Source: Planctomyces sp. (lineage in GTDB: Bacteria > Planctomycetota > Planctomycetia > Planctomycetales > Planctomycetaceae). Taken from it: a stretch of DNA of 32,499 nt. Positions within the stretch are counted from its first letter, which is position 1. The number at the start of each line of letters is the position of its first letter. The notes beneath the pieces were generated by a model. It made no database searches, was not told the origin of the DNA, and saw only the letters and a list, made by a program, of their open reading frames with translations. The position numbers and the translations under genes were made by a program. The stretch covers positions 1 to 32,499 of the forward strand of contig JAIXUU010000293.1 of assembly GCA_027483405.1 (NCBI GenBank), in the 5' to 3' direction. Positions 6,934-16,527 of this stretch are shown piece by piece.

Positions 6934-6994
6934 CCACGATCTTCAGAGCCGTTTTCCCACTCCCAACCAACAACCATCAACTCCCAACCCACCC

Positions 6995-8425
6995 TCACGC
7001 CACCCGGTTAAACCCATTCAAAGCCGCCACGCGATACGCCTCGGCCATTGTCGGATAGTTAAACGTCGTGTTGATAAAGTAGAGCAGCGTGTTGTTTGGC
7101 GCCGGCTGGGCCATGATCGCCTGACCAATGTGAATGATCTCACTCGCATTGGCACCAAAGCAGTGGATCCCCAGAATCTCCAGCGTTTCCCGATGGAACA
7201 GGATCTTGAGCATCCCGGTCGTCTGCCCCGTAATCTGTGCACGAGCCAGACTCTTGAACTGCGAATGTCCCACTTCATAGGGGACTTTCGCCTCGGTCAA
7301 TTCGCGTTCGGTCTTTCCAATCGAGCTGATCTCGGGGCTCGTATAAATCCCGGTGGGAATCTCGCCAATCCCCACCAGTTGATCCTCTCCTAAAAGATGC
7401 GAAGCCGCATGCCGGCCTTGCGAATACGCCGCACTCGCCAGAGCCGGGAAGCCAATCACATCTCCCACTGCGTAAATCGTGGGGACAGCCGTCTGATAAT
7501 GCTCGTTGACCTTCAGATTCCCGCGCTGATCGGGCGTGATCCCCACAGCTTCCAGGTTCATATCATCTGTGTTGCCCGTTCGCCCTGCTGCATACAGCAG
7601 AATATCAGTCTTAAGCTGCTTGCCCGATTTTAAGTGGACAATCACGCAATCTTCGCGAGGTTCCACAAAGTCGAGTGTTTCATGATGGCGAATCAGCATG
7701 CCGCGATCGCGGAAGTGATAGCTGAGCGCATCGACAATCTCCTCGTCGAGAAACTCCAAGAGCTTGTCGCGTGTATTGACGAGGTTCACCTTGCAATCCA
7801 GGTTCCGGAACATACTGGCGTATTCACAGCCAATCACCCCCGCACCATAGACTGTGGCCGAACGCACATCGTAAGCGAGATCGAGAATCGTATCGCTGTC
7901 AAAGACTCGTGGATGATTGAAATCGACTTCCGCCGGTCGATAAGGTCGCGAACCCGTCGCCACCACAATGTGTTCCGCGGTCACCAGCTTATGACCTTCA
8001 TCATGTTCCGTAATCAGTACCGTATGCTGATCGATGAACTTGGCTGTCCCCTGGAGCACAGGCACGTCGTTCCGCTCATAAAAGGTGCCACGCATCTGCA
8101 CCTGGCGCTCAATCACCGCCCGGGCTGTCCGGCGGAGCTTCTGAAAACTCAAATGAGCCGACAGACCATGTTCCGCAAACAGCTTGTTCGAGTTGACTTC
8201 CATCATCTGGAAGATCGCATAGCGCAAAGCCTTCGAAGGGATGGTGCCGCGATGAGTGCAGTTGCCACCAATCTGATGGTACTTCTCGACCATCCCCACC
8301 CGTTTGCCATGCTTGGCGGCTTGCATGGCCGCCCCTTCGCCACCCGGCCCGGAGCCAATCACCAGGACATCAAAGTCGAATGTCTCAGGCTTTGCTGGTG
8401 CAGTCGTCGCAGGCAAACCAGTCAT
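6995..8425 (-). CDS. sthA: Soluble pyridine nucleotide transhydrogenase
   Basis: This 476-aa cytosolic FAD flavoprotein exchanges reducing equivalents between NADPH and NAD+. It has the FAD-binding GSGPGGEG at residues 24-31, then [16 protein letters not shown] at ~53-68. The single Cys56 with Thr in place of the second redox Cys is typical of SthA rather than of disulfide reductases. [12 protein letters not shown] forms the NAD(P) site, [17 protein letters not shown] the second FAD contact, and [16 protein letters not shown] and [20 protein letters not shown] the dimerisation domain. Length and motif order match E. coli SthA throughout. A short Thr/Pro-rich N-terminal extension precedes the core. 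It is transcribed toward the phage module and preceded by a family A repeat. Confidence 0.95.
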   Translation of the reverse strand: MTGLPATTAPAKPETFDFDVLVIGSGPGGEGAAMQAAKHGKRVGMVEKYHQIGGNCTHRGTIPSKALRYAIFQMMEVNSNKLFAEHGLSAHLSFQKLRRTARAVIERQVQMRGTFYERNDVPVLQGTAKFIDQHTVLITEHDEGHKLVTAEHIVVATGSRPYRPAEVDFNHPRVFDSDTILDLAYDVRSATVYGAGVIGCEYASMFRNLDCKVNLVNTRDKLLEFLDEEIVDALSYHFRDRGMLIRHHETLDFVEPREDCVIVHLKSGKQLKTDILLYAAGRTGNTDDMNLEAVGITPDQRGNLKVNEHYQTAVPTIYAVGDVIGFPALASAAYSQGRHAASHLLGEDQLVGIGEIPTGIYTSPEISSIGKTERELTEAKVPYEVGHSQFKSLARAQITGQTTGMLKILFHRETLEILGIHCFGANASEIIHIGQAIMAQPAPNNTLLYFINTTFNYPTMAEAYRVAALNGFNRVA

Positions 8426-8544
8426 CTTGCACTATTCCTTAGATCATCAAATCTGATCAATCCCTCAACCTCCCTGAGCGCCCCGTCAAAATATCAGTCC
8501 CGCACAAGATCGGCTAGTGCGTCTCCTCGCGGAAGAACTCTTTC

Positions 8545-8598
8545 GGGAACCCTCGCCCGCGTCTTCGAGGGAGTGTGCCGGTTGAAGGGCTTTTCTCT
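8545..8598. repeat. Interspersed repeat family A, copy 5 (diverged)
   Basis: GGGAACCCTCGCCCGCGTCT is followed by GGGAGTGTGCCGGTTGAAGG. It fills part of the 221-bp gap between sthA and the next upstream minus-strand gene. Confidence 0.6.
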
Positions 8599-8646
8599 AT
8601 CTCTTTGTGCCGAACATCTCATAGCCACGGCAGAACAATGCCGGCA

Positions 8647-10170
8647 TCACGCTGGGGGTAATGCCCCTGCCTTCTGAGCCGATCGCCACAGGCGCCAGGT
8701 CCGCTGATCGAACCCGAAATTCTGGCCCGTCAGCTTCATTAACGCCTCGCGAACTTCTTCATTCTGATGCACCTGCTCAACAGTGATCGTCTTCATCGGA
8801 CGTGGCGTCATCGTATCGGGAACAATCGTCCCCCCTCCATTGATGATCTGACCATCGGGCAGAAAAATCCGATTGTTGGCCCCCGGTATCAGTGGTGAAG
8901 AGGTCGATCCACCCGAACGCAAACCAGTAGCACTCGCACCATCTGTCACCGGCACCTGCACCTGATATCGATGCCTCGTCACCAGAGCCTCAATCAACGG
9001 GTCGATGGATGAATCATCCCCTTTCACCAGCAATGCCCGCCCTGCCCGGCACACCACCGCATTCAGATCGTGCTTGAGGTGACGAGCCCAGAAGCCGCGC
9101 GCCTGGGGGAGAAACTCTTCCGCAACCCCACTGACGGCGCTGTAGCGAATCTCCAGATCGTCGTCGAACAGGGCAGCACGGGCGAGTGCTGTCGCAGGAC
9201 GTTCTCCCTTCAGCTTCGAGAGAGAACTGATCCCCACGAGACGAAAGTTCCTGCGGGCATCTTTCATCACAAAGCGTTCAATCGCTGCTGTGGCATCCGG
9301 GTCAGTCAGTTGCTCGAACTGGAATAGACCCTCCGCATTCCGCTGCGGATTTTCACTTGCCAGCCAGTTCATCCACAAACGAATTTTCGGGAACCAGGCC
9401 TGCTCGGCTTCAAGTTCGGCTTTGCTCCGCTCCAGAAGTTCAAGCTCCTGCAAAGTGATGTACCGGCCTTTATACTTCACATAGCCTTTGGCCATCATCC
9501 ATTCATCGCGATCAACCCACTTCCCCTCCTGAAACGTATGGTTCAGCCCTTGATGAGCTTTTTCATCCTCAGGATCGAGACGAAGAATCTCGCGCAGTTG
9601 TTCTTCACGCTGTTTAGTCAGACCACGCTGACGTGCCCAGTTGGCCAGCTCCCACCGCGCTTCAACAGTATCAGTGACCTCCTCGGCCCGGGTTTCATAT
9701 TCCTCAGCCACTGGTGAACGCGGCGTGACAAACGCAATCTGCGAACGAAGAATTGTCACCTCACCACCCGTCGCCAGCAGAATCGTGACCGGCTCATCGA
9801 CCATCGCAGGTTGAACCGGTGGAGTTTGTGCCGACGAGGAAGACTCTGGAGTCCCTGGATCTGGTTTGTTGGGAGCCGGCTTGCCGGGAGTCACTGCTTT
9901 GGCAACAGACAGCGGCTTGCTGAGCTTGCCGCGAATCTCCCCTCCGGTTACCAGCTTAATCACATCCGCCTGTGCCGAAGAAACCAGCAATCCCATCCCT
10001 ACCAGCGTGCACAGCGCGACCACGACATGGCCACACACCCAGCGGCCCATGCCGGAGGCGAATGACCCTGCTGTTCGATACCAGAATTCGCGAAGCATTC
10101 GAACCATGACGAAATCCACATGCCTGAAAAAGCCAACCGCATTGTAATTACTTTTCGGAATCTGAGTCAT
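8647..10170 (-). CDS. Secreted protein of unknown function with repeat-like helical region
   Basis: I cannot name the family. The ORF encodes 507 aa, but the hydrophobic stretch VVVALCTLVGMGLLVSSAQA lies at ~50-68. True starts could therefore be Met22 (10107), Met25 or Met41 (10050); the last gives a classical signal peptide. After the cleavage site ADVIKLVTGGEIRGKL and a second GGEV-type strand form a small beta domain, separated by a Pro/Ser linker. A TPR-like ARQRGLTKQREEQLREIL segment follows, then GKWVDRDEWMMAKGYVKYKG, a motif I associate with planctomycete secreted proteins. HEAT-like helices continue to ~380, and the tail is Gly/Ser-rich. It probably resides in the periplasm. A divergent PQQ-propeller gene lies upstream. 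Confidence 0.6.
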   Translation of the reverse strand: MTQIPKSNYNAVGFFRHVDFVMVRMLREFWYRTAGSFASGMGRWVCGHVVVALCTLVGMGLLVSSAQADVIKLVTGGEIRGKLSKPLSVAKAVTPGKPAPNKPDPGTPESSSSAQTPPVQPAMVDEPVTILLATGGEVTILRSQIAFVTPRSPVAEEYETRAEEVTDTVEARWELANWARQRGLTKQREEQLREILRLDPEDEKAHQGLNHTFQEGKWVDRDEWMMAKGYVKYKGRYITLQELELLERSKAELEAEQAWFPKIRLWMNWLASENPQRNAEGLFQFEQLTDPDATAAIERFVMKDARRNFRLVGISSLSKLKGERPATALARAALFDDDLEIRYSAVSGVAEEFLPQARGFWARHLKHDLNAVVCRAGRALLVKGDDSSIDPLIEALVTRHRYQVQVPVTDGASATGLRSGGSTSSPLIPGANNRIFLPDGQIINGGGTIVPDTMTPRPMKTITVEQVHQNEEVREALMKLTGQNFGFDQRTWRLWRSAQKAGALPPA

Positions 10171-10724
10171 GGAAAAACGGTTCGACTCTCCACCAGAAGG
10201 CCGAATTCACCATGAACTTCCACCGGCAGAATCACCCGAAAATTCGAGAAGGCCAAACTCCAAATTCACACCAGACAACCCGCAAGAACCCGACAATCGG
10301 CAAAAGCGCCAGAATTTTGCCAAACCACGGGCGAATCGAGCCCGGAACAACTGGATGAAAGCTCAAATTCACCGATGGATGCGGCTGGCGTTTGGTGTTC
10401 TGCGAGCGATAGAATCACTCATGTCGAGCTGGGGGGATTGGTGGAAATCTGCAGCCTGGAGGCGCGGTTTTTTCAAGGCCCGACTCCCTTTTGGTTGGGA
10501 TTGCTCTTGTACAGTCGATTCTGTGGTAGGTTTCGAAAGGGATCTTCCACAAGGTCATCTTCATCCATGAGGTTCTCCCATCGAGTCGATGTCCAGAAGT
10601 TTCCGGGTGAATTCAGTCGTACGGATCCAGTGGTTTGTCATGATTTTCCGGCTGCCTGTGTGAGGCGGAAAGTTTGATCTCCTGCAAAGTGATTCCTGCC
10701 AGATATAACGGTTCAGGTTGTTCT
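10171..10724. other. Divergent intergenic region, no convincing gene
   Basis: The 554 bp lie between divergent secretory genes and should hold both promoters. The + strand ORF at 10169-10570 has unusual composition (Arg/Pro/Asn-rich start, then Trp-rich) and no recognisable domain; I do not call it. Confidence 0.5.
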
Positions 10725-12059
10725 ATGAATGCAGATGTTCTCGGTACAGCAGTCATTCCCGTCGAGAGTCGCCGCTTTGCGAACTGGGGTGTTCTGGCCT
10801 CTTTGCCCGGAATTCGCCATGCCGTCTGGGCTATCCTTCCCGCACTGTTGCTGGTCAGCAGCTTCGGTGATCTGACTCCAGTGCAGGCCCAGCAGACGAC
10901 AGGTCTCATCACACAGGATCAAGCCCAGGCCATTGGTTTGGAACGTGCCTGGTGGGGACAGGCCGTCTTCAATCCTTCACGCGACAAGATTGCCCACATC
11001 GTCATTGATGAAGACAATCTTTACGTGCAGGCCACATCCGGCCACGTCACAGCCTTCGATGCCGAAGATGGCCGCAAGCTTTGGGCCGTTCTTCTGGGCT
11101 CAAATGACGACCCCATGTTTCCCGTCGCTGCGAACGAGACAGAATGCATTGTCATCGTCGGTACCAAAATGGTCTGCCTGCAGAAACGAACAGGCAAAAT
11201 CCTCTGGACGCTTCGCCTGCCCGGTGCCCCTTCGACAGGTGCCGCCGTCGATGATGACCATGTCTACTACGGGACACTCAACGGCAGTGTCTACGCTTTC
11301 AGCCTGAAGCGGATTCGCGAACTCTATCTCGAACAGCGTTTGCCTCAATGGTCTTATGATGCGTTTGTCTGGAAGTATAAAGCAGCTGGTGAAATTACCT
11401 CGACACCCATAGCCGGTGGCCGCCTGGTGAAGTTCGCCAGTCGAGATGGTTCGGTCTATGCCGTCTCAGCCCGCGATCGTCGCCTGGCCTTCCAGTTCGA
11501 GACCGACGCACCCATTGTCGCTCCCATGGCACTTTCCGGCCGCTCACTCTATCTCGCTTCCGAAGACTTCACCTTCTATTCCATCGATGCAGAAAACGGC
11601 AATGTGAATTGGGATTTCTCGACGGGCCTGCCCATCCGCAAAGCACCTCATGTCGTCGGAAACGACCTGTTTGTCACTCCAGATCGCGGCGGCATGTACT
11701 GCATGTCAACCTCCGCAGGAACACAGCGCTGGTGGAACAAAGCCATTACGCAATTTGTCGCAGTCGGTGGCAACAGCGTCTACGCCAGTGATGCCAACAT
11801 GAACCTCCTGATGCTCTCGCGATCTGAAGGGAAAGTGACAGGTTCTTTGCCAGTTCGTCACTACACCTATCGCGTGGCCAACGACCGCACCGACAGGTTG
11901 TATCTGTCCACAGCGAATGGAACTGTGGTCTGTCTGCGTCCGACCGGGCGGCCCTATCCCACATTCCATCGCTATCCCGATCGCCTGCCACTGATGCCCG
12001 AGTTCGAACCCGAACCCGGCACCGAACCAGCCGCCGAAAATCCCCCCGCCGGCAACTGA
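10725..12059 (+). CDS. PQQ-like beta-propeller repeat protein, exported
   Basis: This 444-aa product uses the ATG at 10725; the ORF-track TTG at 10674 would add a non-signal-like extension. A hydrophobic segment AVWAILPALLLVSSFGD at ~32-48 ending PVQAQQ looks like an export signal with a long n-region. Propeller blades follow: GHVTAFDAEDGRKLWAV, VCLQKRTGKILWTLRLPG, GTLNGSVYAFSL, DGSVYAVSARDRRLAFQF, YSIDAENGNVNWDFSTG and GGMYCMSTSAGTQRWWN. Each carries the (D/T)G-x-x-x-W signature of PQQ/BamB-type blades. The tail is Pro/Glu-rich. Proteins of this kind act as periplasmic scaffolds, but nothing here shows cofactor binding or enzyme activity. Confidence 0.8.
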   Translation: MNADVLGTAVIPVESRRFANWGVLASLPGIRHAVWAILPALLLVSSFGDLTPVQAQQTTGLITQDQAQAIGLERAWWGQAVFNPSRDKIAHIVIDEDNLYVQATSGHVTAFDAEDGRKLWAVLLGSNDDPMFPVAANETECIVIVGTKMVCLQKRTGKILWTLRLPGAPSTGAAVDDDHVYYGTLNGSVYAFSLKRIRELYLEQRLPQWSYDAFVWKYKAAGEITSTPIAGGRLVKFASRDGSVYAVSARDRRLAFQFETDAPIVAPMALSGRSLYLASEDFTFYSIDAENGNVNWDFSTGLPIRKAPHVVGNDLFVTPDRGGMYCMSTSAGTQRWWNKAITQFVAVGGNSVYASDANMNLLMLSRSEGKVTGSLPVRHYTYRVANDRTDRLYLSTANGTVVCLRPTGRPYPTFHRYPDRLPLMPEFEPEPGTEPAAENPPAGN

Positions 12060-12148
12060 TACAGATTCCATGCTGAACTCTACCATACCAACCCCGCTCA
12101 TAACGTGTTCAATGAAGTTGGGTATTGGGAGTTGGGGTGCCCCAGCGT

Positions 12149-12207
12149 CCTCTGGAACTCTCGCCCACGTCTGCGTGGGAGAGGGCAGCGTGAGGGTCTT
12201 CTCCCCA
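12149..12207. repeat. Interspersed repeat family A, copy 6
   Basis: TCCTCTGGAACTCTCGCCCA is followed by CGTCTGCGTGGGAGAGGGC and GCGTGAGGGTCTTCTCCCC. The inner CTCTCGCCCACG / CGTGGGAGAG can pair. It lies between convergent genes. Confidence 0.75.
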
Positions 12208-12423
12208 TCTCTAAAACGTCTTGATCAGGCTTCACGCCACGCTTGCAGCTCCTTTTGAGTGAATACCGAGCAAGCATGTTCATCGCCTTCTCAAGGGTGC
12301 CATGCACTGCATGTCCAAAATCAGAACACTGCAAAAGGGCGTGGTCGTTAAGAACTTCAACGTCACTTGCCCTGTCAGCCTGCATAGCGTTCACGATCAA
12401 GCGACCGCCGCCGCAAATGATCA

Positions 12424-12456
12424 CACCCTGAGCCAAACGATGTTCAGCTCAGGGTG
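12424..12456 (-). terminator. Stem-loop downstream of rpsA
   Basis: Perfect 10-bp arms CACCCTGAGC / GCTCAGGGTG enclose a 13-nt loop, 29 bases beyond the rpsA stop. No U-run follows on either strand, so termination is plausible but not proven. Confidence 0.5.
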
Positions 12457-12484
12457 CGCGAAATATGAAATCGGGCAGCAATAC

Positions 12485-14149
12485 TTAGCGGAAGGAGTTG
12501 GGGTCGCCAAACAGACCGCCTGATCCAGTATTCCCTGTCGTACCACCACGCAGCGGCTCTTTGCGTTTGCGTTCGTACTGCTGGCCTTTACCTGGGGCAA
12601 GGTCTTCATCCTTGGGTGGAGCCACCACTTCAGGCTTCGGCTTGAGGGCTTTGACCGACAGGCTGATCCGCTGACGCTCAGGCTGAATTTCCAGCACTTG
12701 AGCATCGACCTGCTGACCTTCCTTAAGCACATCAGCCACGCGCTTGACCCGCTTGTAGTCCAGCTCGCTGATATGGATCATTCCTTCCACACCCGGCTCA
12801 AGCTCGATGAACGCACCAAAATCGGTAATGCGTGTCACCTTACCTGTGACAGTCTTGCCGACGGCATATGTCTCAGGAGCCGAGTTCCACGGGTTCTGCA
12901 CGAGTTGCCTCATGCCCAGACCGATCTTCTGCTTTTCGCGATCAAGCGACAGCACCACCACGTCGACAGTCTGCTGTTCACGCACACAATCTGTGGGGTG
13001 CTTGATACGAGTCCAGCTCATCTCGCCCACATGCAGGAAGCCATCGACCCCACCGAGATCAACAAAGGCACCATAATCCTTGATCGTCTTGATCGTCCCT
13101 GTGAACTTCTGGCCCACTTCGACCTTATCCCAGAAACTGGCAGCAGCTTCTTTACGCTCGGCAATCAGAATCGCCTTGCGGCTGACCACGAGATTCCGCT
13201 TGGCGGGATTCACTTCGGTGACTTCCACCGGGAACTTCTTGCCAACAAAAGCATCCATTGAGGAGACAAAACCAAGTTCCACCTGGCTCGCTGGCAGGAA
13301 GGCACGAATCTGGCCCACAGCCACTTCCAGCCCGCCTTTATTCACAGCGGTCACATACGCTTCAACAATCTGGCCCTTCTGGAGTTCATCCCAGTTGCCA
13401 CGAGCCCGACGAGTCGATTTTGTGAGATTCACATAAATCAGCCCCTGCTCGGCATCGTACTTTTCCACGATGACCAGATGCTCTTCACCGGGATGTGGCG
13501 GCTTTCCCTGGGGAAAGTTTCGCGTGGGAAGCATGCCGGGAGAGCGGAAGCCGAGATCGACAAACGTATTTTCGGGTGAGACCGACTGCACTTTGGCCTT
13601 GAGCTTCATGCCCGGTGCCAGTTGGTCTTCGGATGTAATCTGTGCAGCGACAGAAGCACTATCGCCCGCACCCACAATCTCACTGGCACCAGCCACCGTC
13701 GGTGCTCCACCCGACATCGCAGCAGCCAGTTCTGCTTCCAGTACCGGGTCAAGTTCTTCGGTCCGGGGAATTTCCACCGGGCCCGCTTGAGGGATCGTCG
13801 CCACCTGGGGCACGCCCGGCGTCTGTCCATCAGCAGCGTAAGTGGGAATGGCCAGTCCATCTTTGGACGAGAGTGTCGGATTGAGTTCCACTCGCTTGCG
13901 AGGTGCCTCAGCAGGCTCTGCTGCGATTGGTGCAGCTTCCGCAGCAACCGTGACCACTGGCTCAGTTTCTGGTGAAACAGCTTCTGCCGCTGGAGTAGAA
14001 GCGACCGGGCTGTCGCCGGTAACAACCTGGGGAGCACTCGAAAGCTCTGTGGGAGCAACTGCCTCTACAGAAGAGACAGGTTCTGCTGGAGAAGATGCCT
14101 CAGGCGAAAGGCTGGCATCCACAGGTTTGTTTTCACCGTCACCGCTCAT
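12485..14149 (-). CDS. rpsA: 30S ribosomal protein S1 (four S1 domains, long N-terminal extension)
   Basis: This 554-aa protein contains four S1/OB-fold RNA-binding repeats at about residues 177-245, 257-327, 344-416 and 428-502. The last two are the most canonical ([20 protein letters not shown] and [20 protein letters not shown]). S1 binds mRNA and helps start translation on the 30S subunit. The first ~170 residues are Ala/Pro/Glu/Ser-rich and presumably disordered, and the C-terminus has a basic then Gly-rich tail. The E. coli protein has six S1 domains and no such extension; reduced domain numbers are known in other phyla. The start ATG is followed by GDGENKPV. It is divergent from the DNA methyltransferase gene. 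Confidence 0.88.
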   Translation of the reverse strand: MSGDGENKPVDASLSPEASSPAEPVSSVEAVAPTELSSAPQVVTGDSPVASTPAAEAVSPETEPVVTVAAEAAPIAAEPAEAPRKRVELNPTLSSKDGLAIPTYAADGQTPGVPQVATIPQAGPVEIPRTEELDPVLEAELAAAMSGGAPTVAGASEIVGAGDSASVAAQITSEDQLAPGMKLKAKVQSVSPENTFVDLGFRSPGMLPTRNFPQGKPPHPGEEHLVIVEKYDAEQGLIYVNLTKSTRRARGNWDELQKGQIVEAYVTAVNKGGLEVAVGQIRAFLPASQVELGFVSSMDAFVGKKFPVEVTEVNPAKRNLVVSRKAILIAERKEAAASFWDKVEVGQKFTGTIKTIKDYGAFVDLGGVDGFLHVGEMSWTRIKHPTDCVREQQTVDVVVLSLDREKQKIGLGMRQLVQNPWNSAPETYAVGKTVTGKVTRITDFGAFIELEPGVEGMIHISELDYKRVKRVADVLKEGQQVDAQVLEIQPERQRISLSVKALKPKPEVVAPPKDEDLAPGKGQQYERKRKEPLRGGTTGNTGSGGLFGDPNSFR

Positions 14150-14469
14150 CGTAATTTACCAATATCGATCGTTCGTTGTGGGGGGCTGTCATCCAGTCTT
14201 CAGCCGCCACATATCGGGATATAGACTGGCCCCAGAAATGCTAGCGAAAAAAAATTGTCAATGCCACGAGCAACCGCTAAACCGCCAGAAACTGACAGAC
14301 TTTGCCTCATTTCGGAAAGCTCCTCCAGACCCACCCGGCTTACCCAACCCTCCAGATGTGGTTAAATGTCCAGTGCTCTGGCTTGTTGATTTTCTTACCA
14401 TCAGCGGCCACGATCGGCATTTGCTGAAAACCATCAGACCTTTTCGTGGCCCGGTCGGTGTACGATTGC

Positions 14470-14483
14470 AGGAGTCTCCATTG
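14470..14483 (+). promoter_or_regulatory. Shine-Dalgarno and TTG start for the methyltransferase
   Basis: AGGAG at 14470-14474 lies 6 nt before TTG at 14481. The product then begins MNQLLLEDC, the usual N-terminus for this enzyme class. No ATG lies in frame near this point, so the TTG is the best start. Confidence 0.65.
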
Positions 14484-15404
14484 AATCAATTGCTGCTGGA
14501 AGACTGCATCGCAGGGCTTGGCAAACAGCCTGCAGGATCGGTCGATCTGGCGTTTGCCGATCCTCCCTTCAACATTGGCTACACTTACGACGTTTATGCC
14601 GATTCCAAAGAAAGCCAGCAGTACCTGGCCTGGTGCGAAGAATGGATCGCTGCCGTCTACCGAGCACTTAAGCCTGATGGCACATTCTGGCTGGCCATTG
14701 GCGATGAATATGCTGCGGAGCTGAAAGTTGCTGCCCAGAAAATTGGTTTTCATACGCGCAGTTGGGTCGTGTGGTATTACACCTTTGGGGTGAACTGCAA
14801 ATTCAAATTCACCCGCTCGCATGCACACATCTTTTACTTTGTGAAGGATCGCGAGAAGTTCACCTTCAACAGCGAAGATCCTGCCAACCGCATCCCTTCC
14901 GCCAGACAGCTGGTTTATGCCGATAAGCGGGCCAATCCAAAAGGTCGCCTGCCAGACGATACGTGGATCATCCCCCCCACTGTCGAAGAGATGGCCCGCC
15001 AGACCAATGCCACCTGGGTGCTCAGGCCACAGGATCTGGCCGATCGCTTCACTCCCACGGAAGATACCTGGTACTTCCCGCGTGTGGCCGGCACCTTCAA
15101 AGAGCGCGAAGGTTTTCACGGCTGCCAGATGCCCGAACAACTTCTGGGACGCATCATCCGCATGTGCTCGCATCCCGGAGAACTGGTGCTCGATCCCTTC
15201 TCCGGAAGTGCGACCACACTGGCCGTGGCCAAAAAACTCGGCCGCAAGTATCTCGGCTTCGATATCAGCGAGCAGTACGTGACTCACGGCCTCAAGCGGC
15301 TCGAATCGATCGAACCAGGCGATCCCCTCGACGGTGCCGCCGAACCCACCATGAGTGCCCCCAGTACCGCCAAAGGCAAACAGCGAAAATCCCTGCCGAA
15401 GTAG
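14481..15404 (+). CDS. Orphan site-specific DNA methyltransferase (beta-class, N6-A/N4-C type)
   Basis: From the TTG start this is 307 aa. Catalytic motif [12 protein letters not shown] is at residues ~25-34. The variable target-recognition region follows, and the AdoMet-binding motif [21 protein letters not shown] lies near the C-terminus, giving the beta-class order seen in CcrM-like enzymes. Motif IV and its order fit N6-adenine or N4-cytosine methylation; the two cannot be separated by sequence alone. The tail after residue ~285 is low-complexity and basic ([10 protein letters not shown]). No restriction endonuclease or specificity gene is adjacent, so it is probably an orphan regulator- or housekeeping-type methylase. 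It is divergent from rpsA and 71 bp ahead of an LRR gene. Confidence 0.88.
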   Translation: MNQLLLEDCIAGLGKQPAGSVDLAFADPPFNIGYTYDVYADSKESQQYLAWCEEWIAAVYRALKPDGTFWLAIGDEYAAELKVAAQKIGFHTRSWVVWYYTFGVNCKFKFTRSHAHIFYFVKDREKFTFNSEDPANRIPSARQLVYADKRANPKGRLPDDTWIIPPTVEEMARQTNATWVLRPQDLADRFTPTEDTWYFPRVAGTFKEREGFHGCQMPEQLLGRIIRMCSHPGELVLDPFSGSATTLAVAKKLGRKYLGFDISEQYVTHGLKRLESIEPGDPLDGAAEPTMSAPSTAKGKQRKSLPK

Positions 15405-15475
15405 CGGGGTTTGGCTACTGGATCCTTGAATCTATTGAGGTGTGGACGCTTGACTTGCTTGCAGGTGAATTTCCT

Positions 15476-16303
15476 ATGCTATTCCGAGGCGCGAAGTGGA
15501 CAACCGAAAAAATTCTTGATCGACTGGCTACGCGCCGTGTGCGGACTTTGGAACTGTACAACACGTCCGCAGGCGACGATCTGCTTCTGGAACTTGCACA
15601 AACCGGCTCACTGACCGCACTGGATGTCTCCAGCGCTCACATCACTGACGTTGGAGTGCAGGCGATCGTTCGCCAATGCAAGTTGAAAAGTCTCATGTTT
15701 CGCGACGCTGTCGGTGTGACGGATCGGTCGATGGTCGATATCTCCGGTTGCAAAACACTGCGAGAACTCTATCTCGAGGGCACATCGGTATCAGACGATG
15801 GAATCGGCCAGATTGGAAGGCTGCCCGAGCTTTGGTCACTCGACATCAGTCGAACGGCCGTGACGGACATCGGACTCGAACGTATTGCCTCCGATCGAAT
15901 TCGCCTGATTTCTTTCAACGATTCCCAGATCACCGGGCATGGTTTTTCCTCCTGGTCCGTGCCTGACAAGTTCTCGCTTTACACCCGTCGTTCGCAATTG
16001 GATGACGAGGGATTTGCGGTCGCATGCAGATCCTTTCCTTTTTTGTGGAATCTCGCGATCGAAGATGTCCCTTTGACAAACAAGGGCTTGTTTTCGCTTG
16101 CGGGTCAATGTCCCACTTCGATGAGAATCAATGGCTCCAGAATCGACCGAGACGGTGTTCTCTGGATCATTGAGAACCTGCCAGTGCACCTGCTCGAAAC
16201 CGATACTCGACAGTTTTCCGAGGCGGATGCGAAAACGTACGAGAACTATCAAGGCCGATATCTGAAAATCTTGCCTTGGGATCGCAGCGAAACTGATCAG
16301 TAG
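15476..16303 (+). CDS. Leucine-rich repeat protein (cysteine-containing/RNI-like LRR)
   Basis: This 275-aa product starts at the ATG at 15476, preceded by AGGTGA with 7-8 nt spacing. The ORF track extends it upstream into the methyltransferase, which is a shadow. Repeats of ~24 residues read SLTALDVSSAHITDVGVQAI, TLRELYLEGTSVSDDGIGQI and ELWSLDISRTAVTDIGLERI. The L-x-x-L-x-(L/I)-x-x-T-x-(V/I)-T/S-D-x-G pattern is the one frequent in planctomycete LRR proteins. Later repeats are more degenerate. There is no signal peptide or membrane segment, so it is probably cytoplasmic. LRRs bind proteins; the partner is unknown. Spacing allows co-transcription with the methyltransferase, but a functional link is not evident. 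Confidence 0.8.
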   Translation: MLFRGAKWTTEKILDRLATRRVRTLELYNTSAGDDLLLELAQTGSLTALDVSSAHITDVGVQAIVRQCKLKSLMFRDAVGVTDRSMVDISGCKTLRELYLEGTSVSDDGIGQIGRLPELWSLDISRTAVTDIGLERIASDRIRLISFNDSQITGHGFSSWSVPDKFSLYTRRSQLDDEGFAVACRSFPFLWNLAIEDVPLTNKGLFSLAGQCPTSMRINGSRIDRDGVLWIIENLPVHLLETDTRQFSEADAKTYENYQGRYLKILPWDRSETDQ

Positions 16304-16350
16304 TGACTGTTGTTAGACCACGAGTTGAGCACAACTTCTATCCAGTCCAA

Positions 16351-16372
16351 GTAGGGCAGGATCCCGCCTGCC
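16351..16372. repeat. GTAGGG-led hairpin (family D-like)
   Basis: GTAG followed by stem GGCAGG / CCTGCC around ATCCCG. It lies ~50 bases after the LRR stop and could act as its terminator. Confidence 0.45.
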
Positions 16373-16420
16373 TCCCTGACGCTCCTCCAACCTTCGTGGT
16401 GCACCCGATTCTTACCCATC

Positions 16421-16460
16421 CGGGTGGCCCAGACGTGGCTCTGCACGTCTGGGTGACGCC
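16421..16460. repeat. GGGTGGC-flanked perfect hairpin (family C), best copy
   Basis: GGGTGGC leads into perfect 10-bp arms CCCAGACGTG / CACGTCTGGG with loop GCTCTG, then TGACGCC. A degenerate copy lies at 21875-21914. It is ~75 bp upstream of a transposase remnant of the type that mobilises REP elements. Confidence 0.75.
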
Positions 16461-16527
16461 AGTCACGAGAAAATCGTCATGCAAAATACACGAATTCCCG
16501 TAGAACGCCCCGGCTGATACTCTGTTT

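Noticed and set aside
7634-8677. 347-aa + strand ORF opposite sthA
   Set aside because: It mirrors the strongly conserved sthA coding sequence and has no domain; it is an antisense shadow.
10169-10570. 133-aa + strand ORF between divergent genes
   Set aside because: It starts inside the first codons of the opposite gene's ORF, has odd composition and no Shine-Dalgarno.
466-12207. CRISPR array made of the family A repeats
   Set aside because: Copies are kilobases apart, diverged, and without uniform spacers or cas genes.
14340-15287. 315-aa minus-strand ORF opposite the methyltransferase
   Set aside because: The + strand has the DPPF and DPFSG motifs; the reverse ORF is a shadow.
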